Below, one piece after another: positions 1-10,422 of a stretch of 64,000 nucleotides of DNA (within the stretch, counting starts at the first letter, position 1; every line of letters begins with the position of its first letter). The DNA is taken from positions 52,304,516 through 52,368,515 of the forward strand of contig OY821521.1 of NCBI GenBank assembly GCA_963682025.1, given 5' to 3'. Origin of the DNA: Cordilura impudica. Lineage: Eukaryota > Arthropoda > Insecta > Diptera > Scathophagidae. Under the pieces are notes generated by a model. That model had not been told where the DNA came from. It was given only the letters and a program-made list of their open reading frames with translations, and ran no database searches. The translations under genes were made by a program, and so were the position numbers.

Positions 1-299
1 CGATTTTGATCAAAAGTATATTATTTGAAAAGTATTTATTTTTAGCCATTTTTCAGATTTACAGATTTTTAAATTTTTTCCTTTATTTTGACTAAATTGC
101 ATTTAAAGTTGCTACTAACACATACATAAAATATTACAATGCTATGTGTGTGTTTATTAAATTTGTTAATGTGTAATAAAATGAGTTTGTTTTTCTGTTG
201 ATTTGTGAATTGGCTATAATTGATAAGCATGCCTTTAGGGTCTTTATTTAATTAAAAAATAGAATTTGCACTCGAATTTCGAGGGCTGGAATCTGCTAG
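1..299 (+). mobile_element. Helitron A copy, 5' part cut by window edge
   Basis: The 3' end shows the family signature: the hairpin CTCGAATTTCGAG, then GGCTGGAATCTGCTAG followed by T. The body matches the other copies (cagatttacag, gttgctactaacacatac, atgctatgtgtgtg). The 5' TC terminus lies outside the window. Non-autonomous, with no coding capacity. Confidence 0.8.
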
Positions 300-474
300 T
301 TTATTTAAAATAACTAAACCCACAAAAACAATTCATTTCATTTTAAAATTATTAAAAATAACTGAGCAAAAAAACAAATAAATAAAATTAAATAAATAAA
401 TAAAAAAACAAGTTAATTTAAAAAAGATAAACAAAAACAATTCACTTTAAATTCTAATGTTTTAATTCATTTTT

Positions 475-1115
475 TATTGCCAAAAAATCGCAATAACGAT
501 GTCTGGATCTTTTTTGGTTGTTTCTACTCATACAATTCTTTATAGCAACGAATTGCATTGTTTATTGTTCGACGAATTGTAGTGCTACGTTAGATATGAG
601 GATAAATTTCCATTATATGATCTGAAACTTTTTCGACCATTCCAATAATTTTTGAAAACTGTTCAGCCATTAAATCTTCTGCAGACATTTCAACACAGTC
701 ATCGTTGTCTGAGTTGTCATTCCGTTCTTCATAAGCTCGTTGCTCGTCTATGTTAATAATTGTTTCATTATCGAGCTCATTCGTGCTAGATTGAATGCAT
801 TCAATTACGTTGCCAAAATCCAGATCTTCGAAACCAAGTTGATGTCCAAGCTCCACTATGTTATTGCTAACTTCCGAAAAATGCATCTCAAAACCATTGA
901 AATCATTAGCACAATGCGTTATGATGTTTCCAAACGGCTCTCATATTTTTTGGTGTCACTTCATGCCATGCTTCGCCTATATTATCGATAAAATTTCTAA
1001 TGTTGTAACTCTTCCAAAATTCTGTTAAAGTAGGCGCATTTTCTCCTGTTGTTACTTTAATGGCTTGTGAAAAAGTGTGGCGTAATGTATCCGATACGAA
1101 ATTGTTGTTGTTTTA
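475..1115 (-). pseudogene. Tigger/pogo-type (jerky-like) transposase, C-terminal remnant
   Basis: Reading the minus strand from about 1115 gives a segment with LTEFWKSYNIRNFI and AWHEVTP, then the FNGFEMHF motif and an acidic stretch (NDNSDNDDCVEMSAEDLM), ending with YKELYE. This order (FWKSYNI, W-x-V, N-G-F, acidic region, ERS...YKELYE tail) is the usual C-terminal part of DDE_1-family Tigger/jerky transposases. It is broken: there is a frameshift near 905-912 between HHNA and CANDF, and in-frame stops after YPHI (590-592) and after YKELYE. No catalytic core is present. The open piece in the middle (590-886) is intact only by chance. Family assignment is by motif recognition. Confidence 0.6.
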
Positions 1116-1182
1116 CACGTTCTTTTTCTTGAATTAGCTGCTTAAACTACAAATCACATATTAAACGTATCGGATACATTAT
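1084..1182. repeat. 15-bp perfect inverted repeat
   Basis: AATGTATCCGATACG at 1084-1098 is repeated exactly in inverted orientation at 1168-1182, with about 70 bp between. It overlaps the 5' edge of the Tigger remnant and could be the ends of a very small MITE or a remnant of that element's own termini. Confidence 0.6.
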
Positions 1183-1324
1183 CGAGCGCGTTCCGTATGT
1201 TTCCATTATAAAGGGAAAATACCAAAAATCTCATGTTTTCATAATAAAGTGAAAATAAAAAAATTTTTATTTAAATAATCTAACCCATAAAAATAAAGTT
1301 TTTATTAAAACTCTTTCTTTCCTT

Positions 1325-2090
1325 ATGAATCTCTCCGTGACTGTTCTTGACTTTGCGTGACAACTTTAAAATTAATCTTTGGTCACAACAAGTCTATGGA
1401 CCAAGTATCAGATTGATTGGATAAGGGGAAATGGGGTTTAAATCACTCTATGACTGTGCGTGACCATGCGTGACAGTGCATGAATACGTCAAATTTAATA
1501 TTTTTTCACAGCAAGTCTATCGACCAAGTTTCAGATCGACCGGATAAGGGGAAATAGGTTTTAAATCACTCCGTGACTGTGCGTGACTATGCGTGACTGT
1601 GCGTGACTATGTCAAAGTTTATCTTTTAATCACAGCAAGTGTATGGACCAAGTTTCAGATCGATCGGATGAGGGGAAATGACATTTCGATCTCTCCGTGG
1701 CTGTGCGTGACTATGCGTGATTGTGCGTGACCATGTCAAAGTTAATCTTTTTTCACACCAAGTCTATCGACCAAGTTTCAGATCGATCGGATAAGGGGAA
1801 ATGGGTTTTAAATCACTCCGTGACTGTGCGTGACTATGCGTGACTGCGCGTGACTATGTCAAAGTTAATATTTTAATCACAGCAAGTGTACGGACCAAGT
1901 TTTAGATCGATCGGATGAGGGGAAATTACATTTCGATCTCTCCGTGGCTGTGCGTGACTATGCGTGACTACTCCAAAACTAATCTATAGTCACAACAAGA
2001 CTGTTTGCCAAGTTGGAGATCAATTGGATAAGGGGAAATGGGGTTGACCCCCCGACAGACAGACAGACAAACAGACAGACAGAGAGTATC
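1325..2090. repeat. Satellite of ~121-bp units with dimeric higher order, ending in (GACA)n
   Basis: About six tandem units share a block rich in GTGACTGTGCGTGACTATGC, then CAAGT-TATGGACCAAGTTTCAGATCGAT and GGATAAGGGGAAATG. Two unit types alternate: one starts GGGTTTTAAATCACTCC (about 1556 and 1803), the other ACATTTCGATCTCTCCGTGG (about 1680 and 1926), so the true period is a dimer of roughly 245 bp. The array ends in a (GACA)n run at 2054-2087. A single diverged unit next to a similar (GACA)n run lies inside the foldback element at 8.56-9.28 kb. Confidence 0.85.
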
Positions 2091-3559
2091 AGTTAAAACA
2101 AGAGCGAAAAAAAAAATTGTTTTTATTTATTTTGAAAATTTAATTTTATTATTTTTTTAGAACAATTTTTTTTTTAAATTTCAAAACGGTATTAAAGAGA
2201 AACCGAACTGATCGAAGCAGTACTATGCGAGGTATTCATGTACATGTTGAACTAAATATTTAATATTCATTTAATATTCTAGCAGCTCGAGTAACTCGAA
2301 ACTCGAGCAATGGGGAGCTCTGGTTTATACTTTCGTTCTTATAACATGATAGATCTTATATCATGTTTAACCGCTTAAAGCGCTCTTTACTGCTTTCTGA
2401 TGAGATAATAAAAAAACTTTATTTTCTTTTAGATACACAAACGTTTCAAGAAAAGTCAAAGGCTTGTTTTTAATGACCGTAATTAAGCATAATTATGTCA
2501 AAATATCATTATTAATATTGTACATCAAGCATAAAAACAAAAATGACATTTTACCACAACAAAGAAAACTGCATGCAACGGAAACAAACTCTGGAAAAAA
2601 AAACTGCATTGCTTTTATGTTTAATAGTCAATTTTTCTTGGAATTAAAATTTATATTAAATTATTTTTTTTTTTCAAATTGAAATAACATAATTTTGTTT
2701 AGAGTTAAGTCCATTAAGTAATTTTAAATAGAATTAAGAACTCTTTTAACAACTTGTGTTTTTTTTAATAATTGTATAAATTAATCTTTATTTTCACACC
2801 TTTTCAAATAAAATAAATCATTAGAATATTATTTATAAAAGAAAAATCTCAGTTGCTCTAAAAATTTAATTAATCTTTAACATCTGTTGGTATTTAAAAA
2901 TAAATTTTTTTAAATTTATGAACATCCAGAATGAAATATAGGCATACGCACTCAAAAACTCACGAATGTTTGTATATTAAATTTATTATTTGGAGGAAAA
3001 AAAAAAATAAAAAAATACGAAAAATTTAGTGATTTGCAAAGACGACAGACACAAGTCTGGACAGCCAGTAATTCGAAATATTTTGGGTACCAGAACACGA
3101 AATGAAAGAGATACGTGCAAGATGGATGCAAGATGAATTCAATTATTCAGCGCTAGATTTTTAGTTTAATTAAGGTTATATTTAAATACATATAAATTTT
3201 ACTCGTAAAGTGGAGAAAAACCTGGTGAAAAAAAAAAATTCTTCATATTTTAGTGGGGAGCACACAGGCATGATACGAATAGTGGTTAATTATATACAGC
3301 TGCAATATTCTGCTTTTAGTTAAATCTGTTCAATCATGCTTGAACTACTGAAACTTCCTTAGCTGAAGTGTTCTACATTCTGCAGTTTCTTAAGATAAAT
3401 GCCTAACCATAAAAGGTGTAAAATTGTTTGCTTTTAGAGTTTTCCGGAAAACAGTTTATTTATGGATATTTTTTTGAAAAACTCATTAGTTCATCTTGCT
3501 GCAAAAGATCGTTTCATTTGCTCATTTATCATTATAACAAAGAAAACATACATATACAT
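2091..3559. other. AT-rich intergenic stretch, nothing recognised
   Basis: There are only short chance reading frames and poly-A/T runs. Some lines (3040-3130) look like degraded repeat sequence but match no motif I can name. Confidence 0.5.
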
Positions 3560-4976
3560 TAGGGTGGCCCTTAATAAAAAAAGTGTTCTAACACTCGGTC
3601 TCACCCCCTAGAAATATTCGAATAGCAAAAAAAAACTGAGAAATACAAATTTTTGTGTCATTCAAAAAAAATTTAGATGAAACCCTTACTATGGGTTGGG
3701 AAATAAAATTGTGCTGTATTTGACCAATTTTTATGATTTGATGATTACGATGATTTTATAATGCGACGTCATTAACCCCTTAGGACTTGGCGCCACAAAT
3801 ATTTTGCAAATACTGCTGAATTTTGGATCATTTTAACCCTAGGAGCACGTAAGTTTTCGTAAAATATAGCACCATTTTATTTCCCAACCCATAGAACGGT
3901 TTTCATCTAGTTTACTAGAACAATTAATTTTTTTTAAATATGCCAAAATTAAAGGTTTCGCCTCGGCAAGGAATGGGTTAACGTTGTTCGATTTATTCAA
4001 AATTTTTAGCATGGACGACTTGCACATTTGGTTATAATATTTTAAGCCTCACATCTAACAATTAAACAGCACTTACAAAATATTTGATTTTTTAAAAAAA
4101 TTGTCTTTTCATTAGATTGGGGTCATATGCGACCCCAAGTCCAAAATGGTTAATGGGTTCATATTATTTTTTTTCAGATACCCTAGGCTATTAAGATAAA
4201 ATATACCATTTAAAAGTTTAAAATTGATAAATTTTTGAAACAAAGTATTTAGAAAGAGTACATTTACTGAATATTTCACAAAAAACTCATTTTTCTGGAA
4301 ATCCGCAAAAGAAAATCTTTTTTAAAAAAAATTCTGGCAGAGGAATTTACTTAAAAATACACACAGTTAATCTCTAACATATATATAACAAAACTGTAAA
4401 GTGCCAGATTCATTTTGTAAAATTTTGTTAAACACAATTTTTTAAAACTTAAAATCGGAGTTTTCAAAATTTTATCAAAAAATTTTCTCTCTTTGAACTC
4501 ATTTCGTGTTAATAAAACAATACTTCATGTCTGAGTATTTATAGGTATAGAGACCAAAAAAATATGGCTTTAATCAATTTGTTAATGTTGGAAAAATGTT
4601 CATCACATTTCATGACCTAGAGTTTTTTGGCGCAAAAGTGGTCTGGGGCATTTGTTATTTCTTGGCGAGTTTTAATTCGATTTTGAAGTTACATAGCTTT
4701 TTGAAAAGATAACTTGGTACTGATATTGATTTATATAACAACTTGTCGAAAAATTTAAACTATAGAACGAAATTTTTGTAAAATCTGAAAAAAGTCATAT
4801 TTTCCCCATATAAACACACTTGAAATTTTGAGTCGCGTTGAGGCACCTCTAAATTTCTTTTGATTGACCCTAACCTTTGTATATCTCAGTTTTTTTGCTA
4901 CTCGCATATTTGTAGGGGGGTGAGACTTTAAATTCTAACACTTTTTTTCCCCTCCATACGATGAAGGGCCAGCCTA
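3560..4976. mobile_element. Non-autonomous hAT-like element with perfect 8-bp target duplication
   Basis: The ends are inverted: TAGGGTGGCCCTTAAT at the left, and the right end read in reverse is TAGGCTGGCCCTTCAT. Similarity continues inward for about 100 bp (AAAGTGTT..., TCTCACCCCC..., AAAAAAACTGAGA). The 8 bp ATATACAT flank both ends exactly (3552-3559 and 4977-4984). An 8-bp duplication with TAGGG ends fits the hAT superfamily. No transposase is readable inside. The internal hairpin sequence TTATTTCCCAACCCATAG occurs in inverted form near 3700. Confidence 0.75.
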
Positions 4977-5263
4977 ATATACATACATATGTATAAGTAT
5001 CTATATTACAAATAAAAAAAAAAGAATTGGATACTCTTTATACTTTGTCGTTCAAATAATATTAAAAATTATAGTTTTTAATATTTTGAAATTTAATTTC
5101 TTTGAGTTAGTTCTTTCGTATATAAAAACATCGACGTTTTGATTCACCAAAAATTCTTTGACTGACCTATTTTGGACTATAAAAAAATCCTCTACTTGAG
5201 ATTTTACTTCGAATAAAGAAATTTCATTGCTTGAGCTTTCACTTGATTTACTCAAAAAAAAAA

Positions 5264-5637
5264 TCTATAATATTAATAGGCTAGGCGATTTCTTGTGACT
5301 GATGTTTTGTTCTACCGTTTTATCCCGATTTTGACCAAACGTATATTATTTGAAAGATATTTCTTTTTAGCCGATTTGCAGATTTACAGATTTTTAAATT
5401 TTTTCCTTTATTTTAAGTAAATTGCATTTAAAGTTGCTACTAACACATTCATAAAATTATACAATGCTATGTGCGTGTTTATTAAATTTGTTAATGTGTT
5501 TGTAATAAAAATGAGTTTTTTTTGTGTTGATTTTGAATTGGCTATAATTAATTAACATATTTTTAGGGTCTTTATTTAATGAAAAAATAACATTTCCTAG
5601 AATTTGCGCTCGAATTTCGAGGGCTGGAATCTGCTAG
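5264..5637 (+). mobile_element. Helitron A, full-length copy
   Basis: Starts TCTATAATATTAATAGG after A, and ends hairpin plus CTGCTAG before T. It is 374 bp and non-coding. This is the cleanest full copy for defining the family ends. Confidence 0.85.
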
Positions 5638-5713
5638 TATAAATTATTATTGAGCTCAATACAAATACAACATAGGAAACAACTACATCTTTTAATTCTG
5701 GAAGTTAACATTT

Positions 5714-5935
5714 TATTATAAACGTGATAACAAGATGTATCTGAAGATATAAGAAAATAAGTTGATGATGGATGCGTGGTAATTTTAGTGCTGTTAGATC
5801 ACTCAAAAGCCTTTGACACAGTGCAAAACATAGTACTCCTGACTAACTGATAAATATAATATTTATTTTGATATCATACATGATTAGTACGACTATTTCT
5901 TAAAAGATATTGTAGCAAATCGATCGACAAATACA
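5714..5935 (+). pseudogene. Non-LTR retrotransposon reverse-transcriptase fragment
   Basis: Translation of 5764-5850 gives VVILVLLDHSKAFDTVQN followed by a stop. The LLD-x-SKAFD-x-V block is the conserved RT motif A region of LINE elements, where the aspartate in SKAFD is catalytic. The preceding bases read DVSEDIR with one stop, also typical of the family just upstream. The region after 5850 is frame-broken. The clade (jockey-like suspected) cannot be fixed from so little. Confidence 0.65.
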
Positions 5936-6540
5936 TTCAAATCTTATTAATAAATTGGTTTTAACGCTCTCTTTAAAATAATTATTAATGTAGATATAAC
6001 TTTTTGAATATAAGCCCTCGATATACAGATTTGTTTATACTGTATTAAATATAGAAATTAATTAATCTACATATTTTCATAAAATAACGAATAAACTTGA
6101 GGAATTTTATGAATACATTAAATTTGTTTTATTTAAAAAAAATCCTGATGAAGCAAATATTTATAGATTTTCACAAAGAGTCAATTTGACATCAAGTATA
6201 TTATTTCGATATTTTAATTAAAAAAATGTAAATCTCCTTAAATTTGACTTTTGACCTTAAAAGGGGACAGTTTATAGTGTTTCAATTTAACCGTAATTTA
6301 CAAGATTGAGAACTTATATCAAGTAGTATAATATTTTGATACAAGATATTTGAAATATGATGTAGAATGTAAAAGTTGAAAAGGTATGAAAAATCACATT
6401 TTTCTTCAAATCCGCTGAAATAAAAATGCTGCCCTCGCCAAATTAAGAACAGGATACCTACAATATTTGGCATTTTTAATCACATATATTTTGTTAAAAA
6501 GACCTTGAAGTCCAACCGTTGATTTCGGAAAATTTCTTAA
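5936..6540. other. AT-rich stretch, nothing recognised
   Basis: No motif, long frame or repeat end was recognised. Confidence 0.4.
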
Positions 6541-6966
6541 GTCTGGGTTCACACAAGGCAATTTTTGTTGCGCAACTTTTCTTTAATTCTCTTTTAAAGT
6601 TGCCTTAATGTTCACACAGAGAAATTTATTGCCGCAACTTTTCGTTTTTTTCACTTTATTAGTTTGTGTAAAAATAATTTATTATTGCTTGAAAGTGAAA
6701 AATCTATTTGTGTGGAAAAATGGAAGTCAAAGAAAAATGAAATAATAAAAAAAATAATAAAACAAATTAAATAATAATTATAATTTTTCACAACGAAGCA
6801 AAGAATAAAAACAAATGTCAAATAATCAGCTGCACCTAACTTCATGCTTATAATTACGAATGGCACAACAAAACGAGTTGCCGAGTGCAAGCAATTCCGT
6901 ACCAAATACCTCTCTTCTTTCCCCTCAAAAATTGTGCAACAAAAATTGACTTGTGTGAACACAGAC
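6541..6966. mobile_element. Harbinger-like MITE, copy 1
   Basis: The ends are inverted: GTCTGGGTTCACACAAGG at the left, and GTCTGTGTTCACACAAGTC when the right end is read in reverse. TAA precedes the left end (6538-6540) and follows the right end (6967-6969), a 3-bp TWA-type duplication as made by PIF/Harbinger. It is 426 bp and non-coding. A related 477-bp copy lies in nidogen intron 4 at 42.8 kb. Confidence 0.7.
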
Positions 6967-7374
6967 TAAACAAAATCTTTGAAAAATTAAATTGGAGATT
7001 TTGAAGTAGTGCTAAAAAATAACTACCGTTTTGACATTAATTTAGAACGGCATAACAATAGATGAGATACAAAATACATTACATAAGATCATTTTAGGAT
7101 AAGGAGTATGCAAAAATGTTGTTGTTCTAAATTATTTCAATGTCTTCAAAAATGTGAGCTCGATTTTCTTAATCAAGTGGTCTGTGGCGCATTTATTGCC
7201 TGGGGAACTTGATATAACTTGGCTGTTTTTCAACCGGTAATAGATCTTGTTGTTTTATTAGAAAGATAATTTACTCTAGATTATGGTTTATTAATTAATT
7301 TATTTGAAACGCAATTATTAATATCAAAATTTTTATGAAAAATTATTTTTTTTTGATAATTTTTACACATATAA

Positions 7375-7510
7375 ATGCATATTTGAACTTTGAACTCAAT
7401 GCGCGTTCAGAAAGCATTGTCCGATTTAGCTTAAATTTTGCCCACTAAAGTTTTAGATCCAGTGTCACAATAATCCGACCCGCACGTCTTTAAATTCCAA
7501 AAAAATTTGG
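7375..7510. repeat. Interspersed repeat, shared with 8385-8580
   Basis: The wording 'ccgatttrgc...ttgc...ttttagaycca-gtgtcacaa-attccg' and the tail 'tgtcrcct-a-tgtaggt' are shared with 8385-8580. It probably belongs to one unrecognised element family. The left copy runs straight into the spliced gene fragment that follows. Confidence 0.5.
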
Positions 7511-7918
7511 CTGTCGCCTAATATGTAGGTTAGAAGCTTTTAAGGATTTCATTTCCAAAGAATTTTCTGTAATTTTAGAAGATCTATTCTCATTTAACGC
7601 AAATAACGTCTTTAAGCGATTTAAAATATCCACTGGTTTCTTTAAAGAATTTAATGAAGAATTTAAAAGAGGAAAAGAAATTGTTAAAAGTTTAAGTGTT
7701 GTCAACGATTCTGCTGAAAGAGGGATTAAATTTATCCAGGAATACCATTGTAAAATCACGAAGGATGAGGAGCAAAAGCAACCCTTACTAAAAGTAATTT
7801 TTGAATTTATTTTGTTTTGTTATTATTTGTACTAATATTTAGTTGTATTGTAATTTTTCAGGTGGTACAAAGCTACAGAAAACAATATTCCAAACATGCC
7901 GTTTTAGTCTTTAACTAG
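7490..7918 (+). pseudogene. 3' end of an unrecognised spliced gene, probably element-derived
   Basis: An open frame across 7511-7793 encodes about 95 residues, including FKDFISKEFSVILEDLFSF, then SLSVVNDSAERGIKFI and TKDEEQKQPLL. At 7793 it meets a GT donor, and a 68-bp intron (7794-7861) ends TTTTTCAG. The next exon continues VVQSYRKQYSKHAVL and stops at 7916-7918. An AATAAA occurs near 8041. The exon join is in frame and codon-like, so this was a real coding 3' end. I recall similar NDxAERG...DEEQKQ-LL-VV tails in uncharacterised, repetitive animal proteins, which suggests transposon origin, but I cannot confirm this. The 5' exons are missing: upstream is repeat sequence. It could be a dead copy or the tail of a gene split by insertion. 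Confidence 0.5.
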
Positions 7919-8384
7919 AGATTTTGAGCTATAAAATAATTTTCTAAAATTTATTAAAAATTTTAAATTGTTTTTAAAACTTGTCATAAACCAATGAATT
8001 CTCTAATTTTTTAATACTGTGATTTAATATGTAATTTATTATAAATAAAAGTAAAAACCAGCCTTTAAATTAATATAAAAGTTCTTTCAAATAATAAATT
8101 TTGTGGGTCATTTTGATCTAGTGGAAGCAATAGTGTTAACTTAATTTTTTGGATTTTTTTTTATATTCTTCATGTCCAGATTATGTACATGAGAATATTT
8201 TAGTAAGAATTAAATGTCTAAAATGACAATAAAGTCAAAAATTTTGAGTGGGTCAATTTGACCCCCTGGTATATTTTGGGTTAATTACAAAAAATATTTT
8301 AAATTACATTTTCTAAAAAGAAAAAAATAATAGACTTAGCAATTTACACGATACACGAAATAAATTAAAGCTATTTATTATCTA

Positions 8385-8580
8385 ATTTTCATATACATAT
8401 TTTCTATGACTTGACCTTTGACCTCGTTGCGCCTCGTGTTAACGATGTCCGATTTGGCCCAAACTTGCAGAAAATACTTTTTAGACCAAGTGTCACAAAA
8501 TTCCGCCCGGCGCTCCTTTAGATTCGAAAAACTAAATTTGTTCATACAAACCGCTGTCACCTTAATGTAGGTATTAGGGA
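8385..8580. repeat. Interspersed repeat, partner of 7375-7510
   Basis: See the partner entry. This copy includes 'gatgtccgatttggcccaaac', wording typical of several fly repeats. Its right edge abuts the foldback element. Confidence 0.5.
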
Positions 8581-9281
8581 GGGTTGATTTGAAAATCCCC
8601 CAAGTGACAAGAAAAATCGTATTCTAGGGATCAAAATAAGAAACTTTGCCCAAGGAACCATACCTCTAAAATGAATTCTGATGTCCCGACTTTTGACCTG
8701 TCAGTCTGTCTGTCTCACTTTGACCCATTTAGAGTGCCCCAATCGAGTCCAAATGTATGATCGACCCCCACTAACTTTGGAGGGCCGATCCACCCATGCC
8801 AGTGGCACACTACATGGAACCCCCTGGGGGGTTCCCCATACAAACATTTCAAAAAATCTCCATTTTTTGTTTAGAATTGGACTGACTATGTTTGATTTAA
8901 TATTACAATTAACACTCATACGTATACGTATCTTCTACTCTTCTAATAAATAATAATCATACGCCTTGACTATGTTATGTTATTCAAAAAGATCGATCGG
9001 CTGAGGGTAAATAACTTTTAGATCACTCCGTGACTAAGCGTGACTCTGCGTGGCTACCCCAAAATTAATCTGTAGTCACAACAAGACTATGGGCCAAGTT
9101 TCAGATCAATTGCATGAGGGGAATGGGAATGCCCAATGGTAGACAGACAGACAGACAGGTCAAAAGTCGGGACATCAGAATTCGTTTTAGAGGTTTCCTA
9201 TTTTGATCCCTAGAATATGTTTTTCCTTGTCAACTGAGCGATTTTTTTGCCTCCCTACAAATCGATCCGCCCTAGTATGTA
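8564..9281. mobile_element. Foldback element with ~150-bp arms and (GACA)n
   Basis: The left arm (about 8564-8720) and the right arm (about 9132-9281) are inverted copies: TATTCTAGGGATCAAAATA, GAATTCTGATGTCCCGACTT and TTGACCTGTC appear in both with about 90% agreement. Each arm ends inward in a (GACA)/(GTCT)n run. The centre holds one unit related to the satellite at 1.3-2.1 kb (TGACTAAGCGTGACTCTGCG, GGCCAAGTTTCAGATCAAT). Reading frames here are shadows of the arms. Confidence 0.75.
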
Positions 9282-9698
9282 TGTATATATATGGGGGGTT
9301 TCATGTAAAGTGACCCAACTTTCAAAACCGATGTCTTTCGATCGGGATGAAATTTGCACCAACGTTAGTTCTATTGGATAGTAGTTTAGACACAATTTTT
9401 CAACAAGATCAGTCAAGAACTCTCTCAGTTAGAGGGGTCAAAATTTGACATTTTGGCCAAACAGGAGTTTTTCTCATCCATTATCTATTATCATCATCAT
9501 TATCTATTGTTCTTAGCAAAATTTGTCTCAAATAGTTTATATAGTTATTTCTTCAATCTTTCGAAAAAAAAACTTGAAAAAAAATTTTTTTGTTACTTTT
9601 TTTTTTTTGCTAAATCAAAAAATTTTTTTACTTTTTTTAGGTTAACATATTGCGGGTATTGCAGTATCGAAGGCATAAAATTTTAGTTAGATATGTTA
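9282..9698. other. Unassigned repeat-like sequence
   Basis: It begins GGGGGGTTTCATGTAAAGTG and contains TTCGATCGGGATGAAATTTG, wording typical of element-derived sequence. No ends or coding content were found. Confidence 0.35.
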
Positions 9699-10400
9699 TT
9701 TTTTATACCCTATACCACCGGTTGGTCTGGGTATAATGACTTTGTGCTGTTGTTAGTAACTACCAAAATCTGTTGGCCCAGACCCATCTTTAATTATACC
9801 GATCGACTCAGAATTACTTTCTGAGTCGATGTCCGTCCATCCGTCCGTCTGTCCGTTGTCTGTCCGTCTGTGTGCCCATGTAAGTAAACTACAGGTCCAA
9901 ATTATCATATAGACCTCGGTCAAATTGGGTTTGTGTATGTTTATTACATCCACTAAACAGTGGTCCAAAAATAAACCCTATATGACAATTCTTAGTCATA
10001 TCCCCCATATGAAGCTGCTTCCCGATCTTCACTTAAATCTATCAAAAAAAAAAAAAAGAAACCAAAATATTGCACAGAATTTTCTCAAATTTGGTTTTTA
10101 TATATTTTTGCAAAAAAATTAAGTGATTTTATCAAATATAGTCATGATGACCTGGACCCATCTTTTATTATTACACCGGTCGACTTAGAATCACATTCTG
10201 AGTCGATTTAGCTATGTCCGTCCGTCCGTCCTTGTGTCCGTCAGGTCGCAAATAGGAATATATTTTAATGAATATTGGTATATAAGCTTATATCCGCCGT
10301 AGCATGAAAGCTATTGAAATTGGTAAAAATCGGTGTTCAGACCTAGTCCCCATACAAACGACCCCTATAAATACTTAAATTGTCATAAAATCCAAATTCT
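9699..10400 (-). mobile_element. GTCY element, two minus-strand fragments
   Basis: The first fragment runs from ATACCCTATACCACCGG to about 10040 with (GTCCGTC)n at 9835-9870. The second resumes at about 10140 with GGACCCATCTTTTATT and (GTCC)n at 10217, and stops near 10400 next to Helitron A. Both lack the palindromic end. Confidence 0.7.
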
Positions 10401-10422
10401 TTTTTTTTTTAATGGAATGGAA

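Noticed and set aside
590..886. 98-residue acidic frame as an intact host gene
   Set aside because: It is continuous, across lesions, with flanking Tigger/jerky transposase C-terminal motifs, so it is part of a pseudogene.
8681..8953. 90-residue frame and its antisense partner near 8.7-8.95 kb
   Set aside because: Both lie in the foldback element's arm and centre. Proline-rich wording comes from the microsatellite and palindromic sequence.
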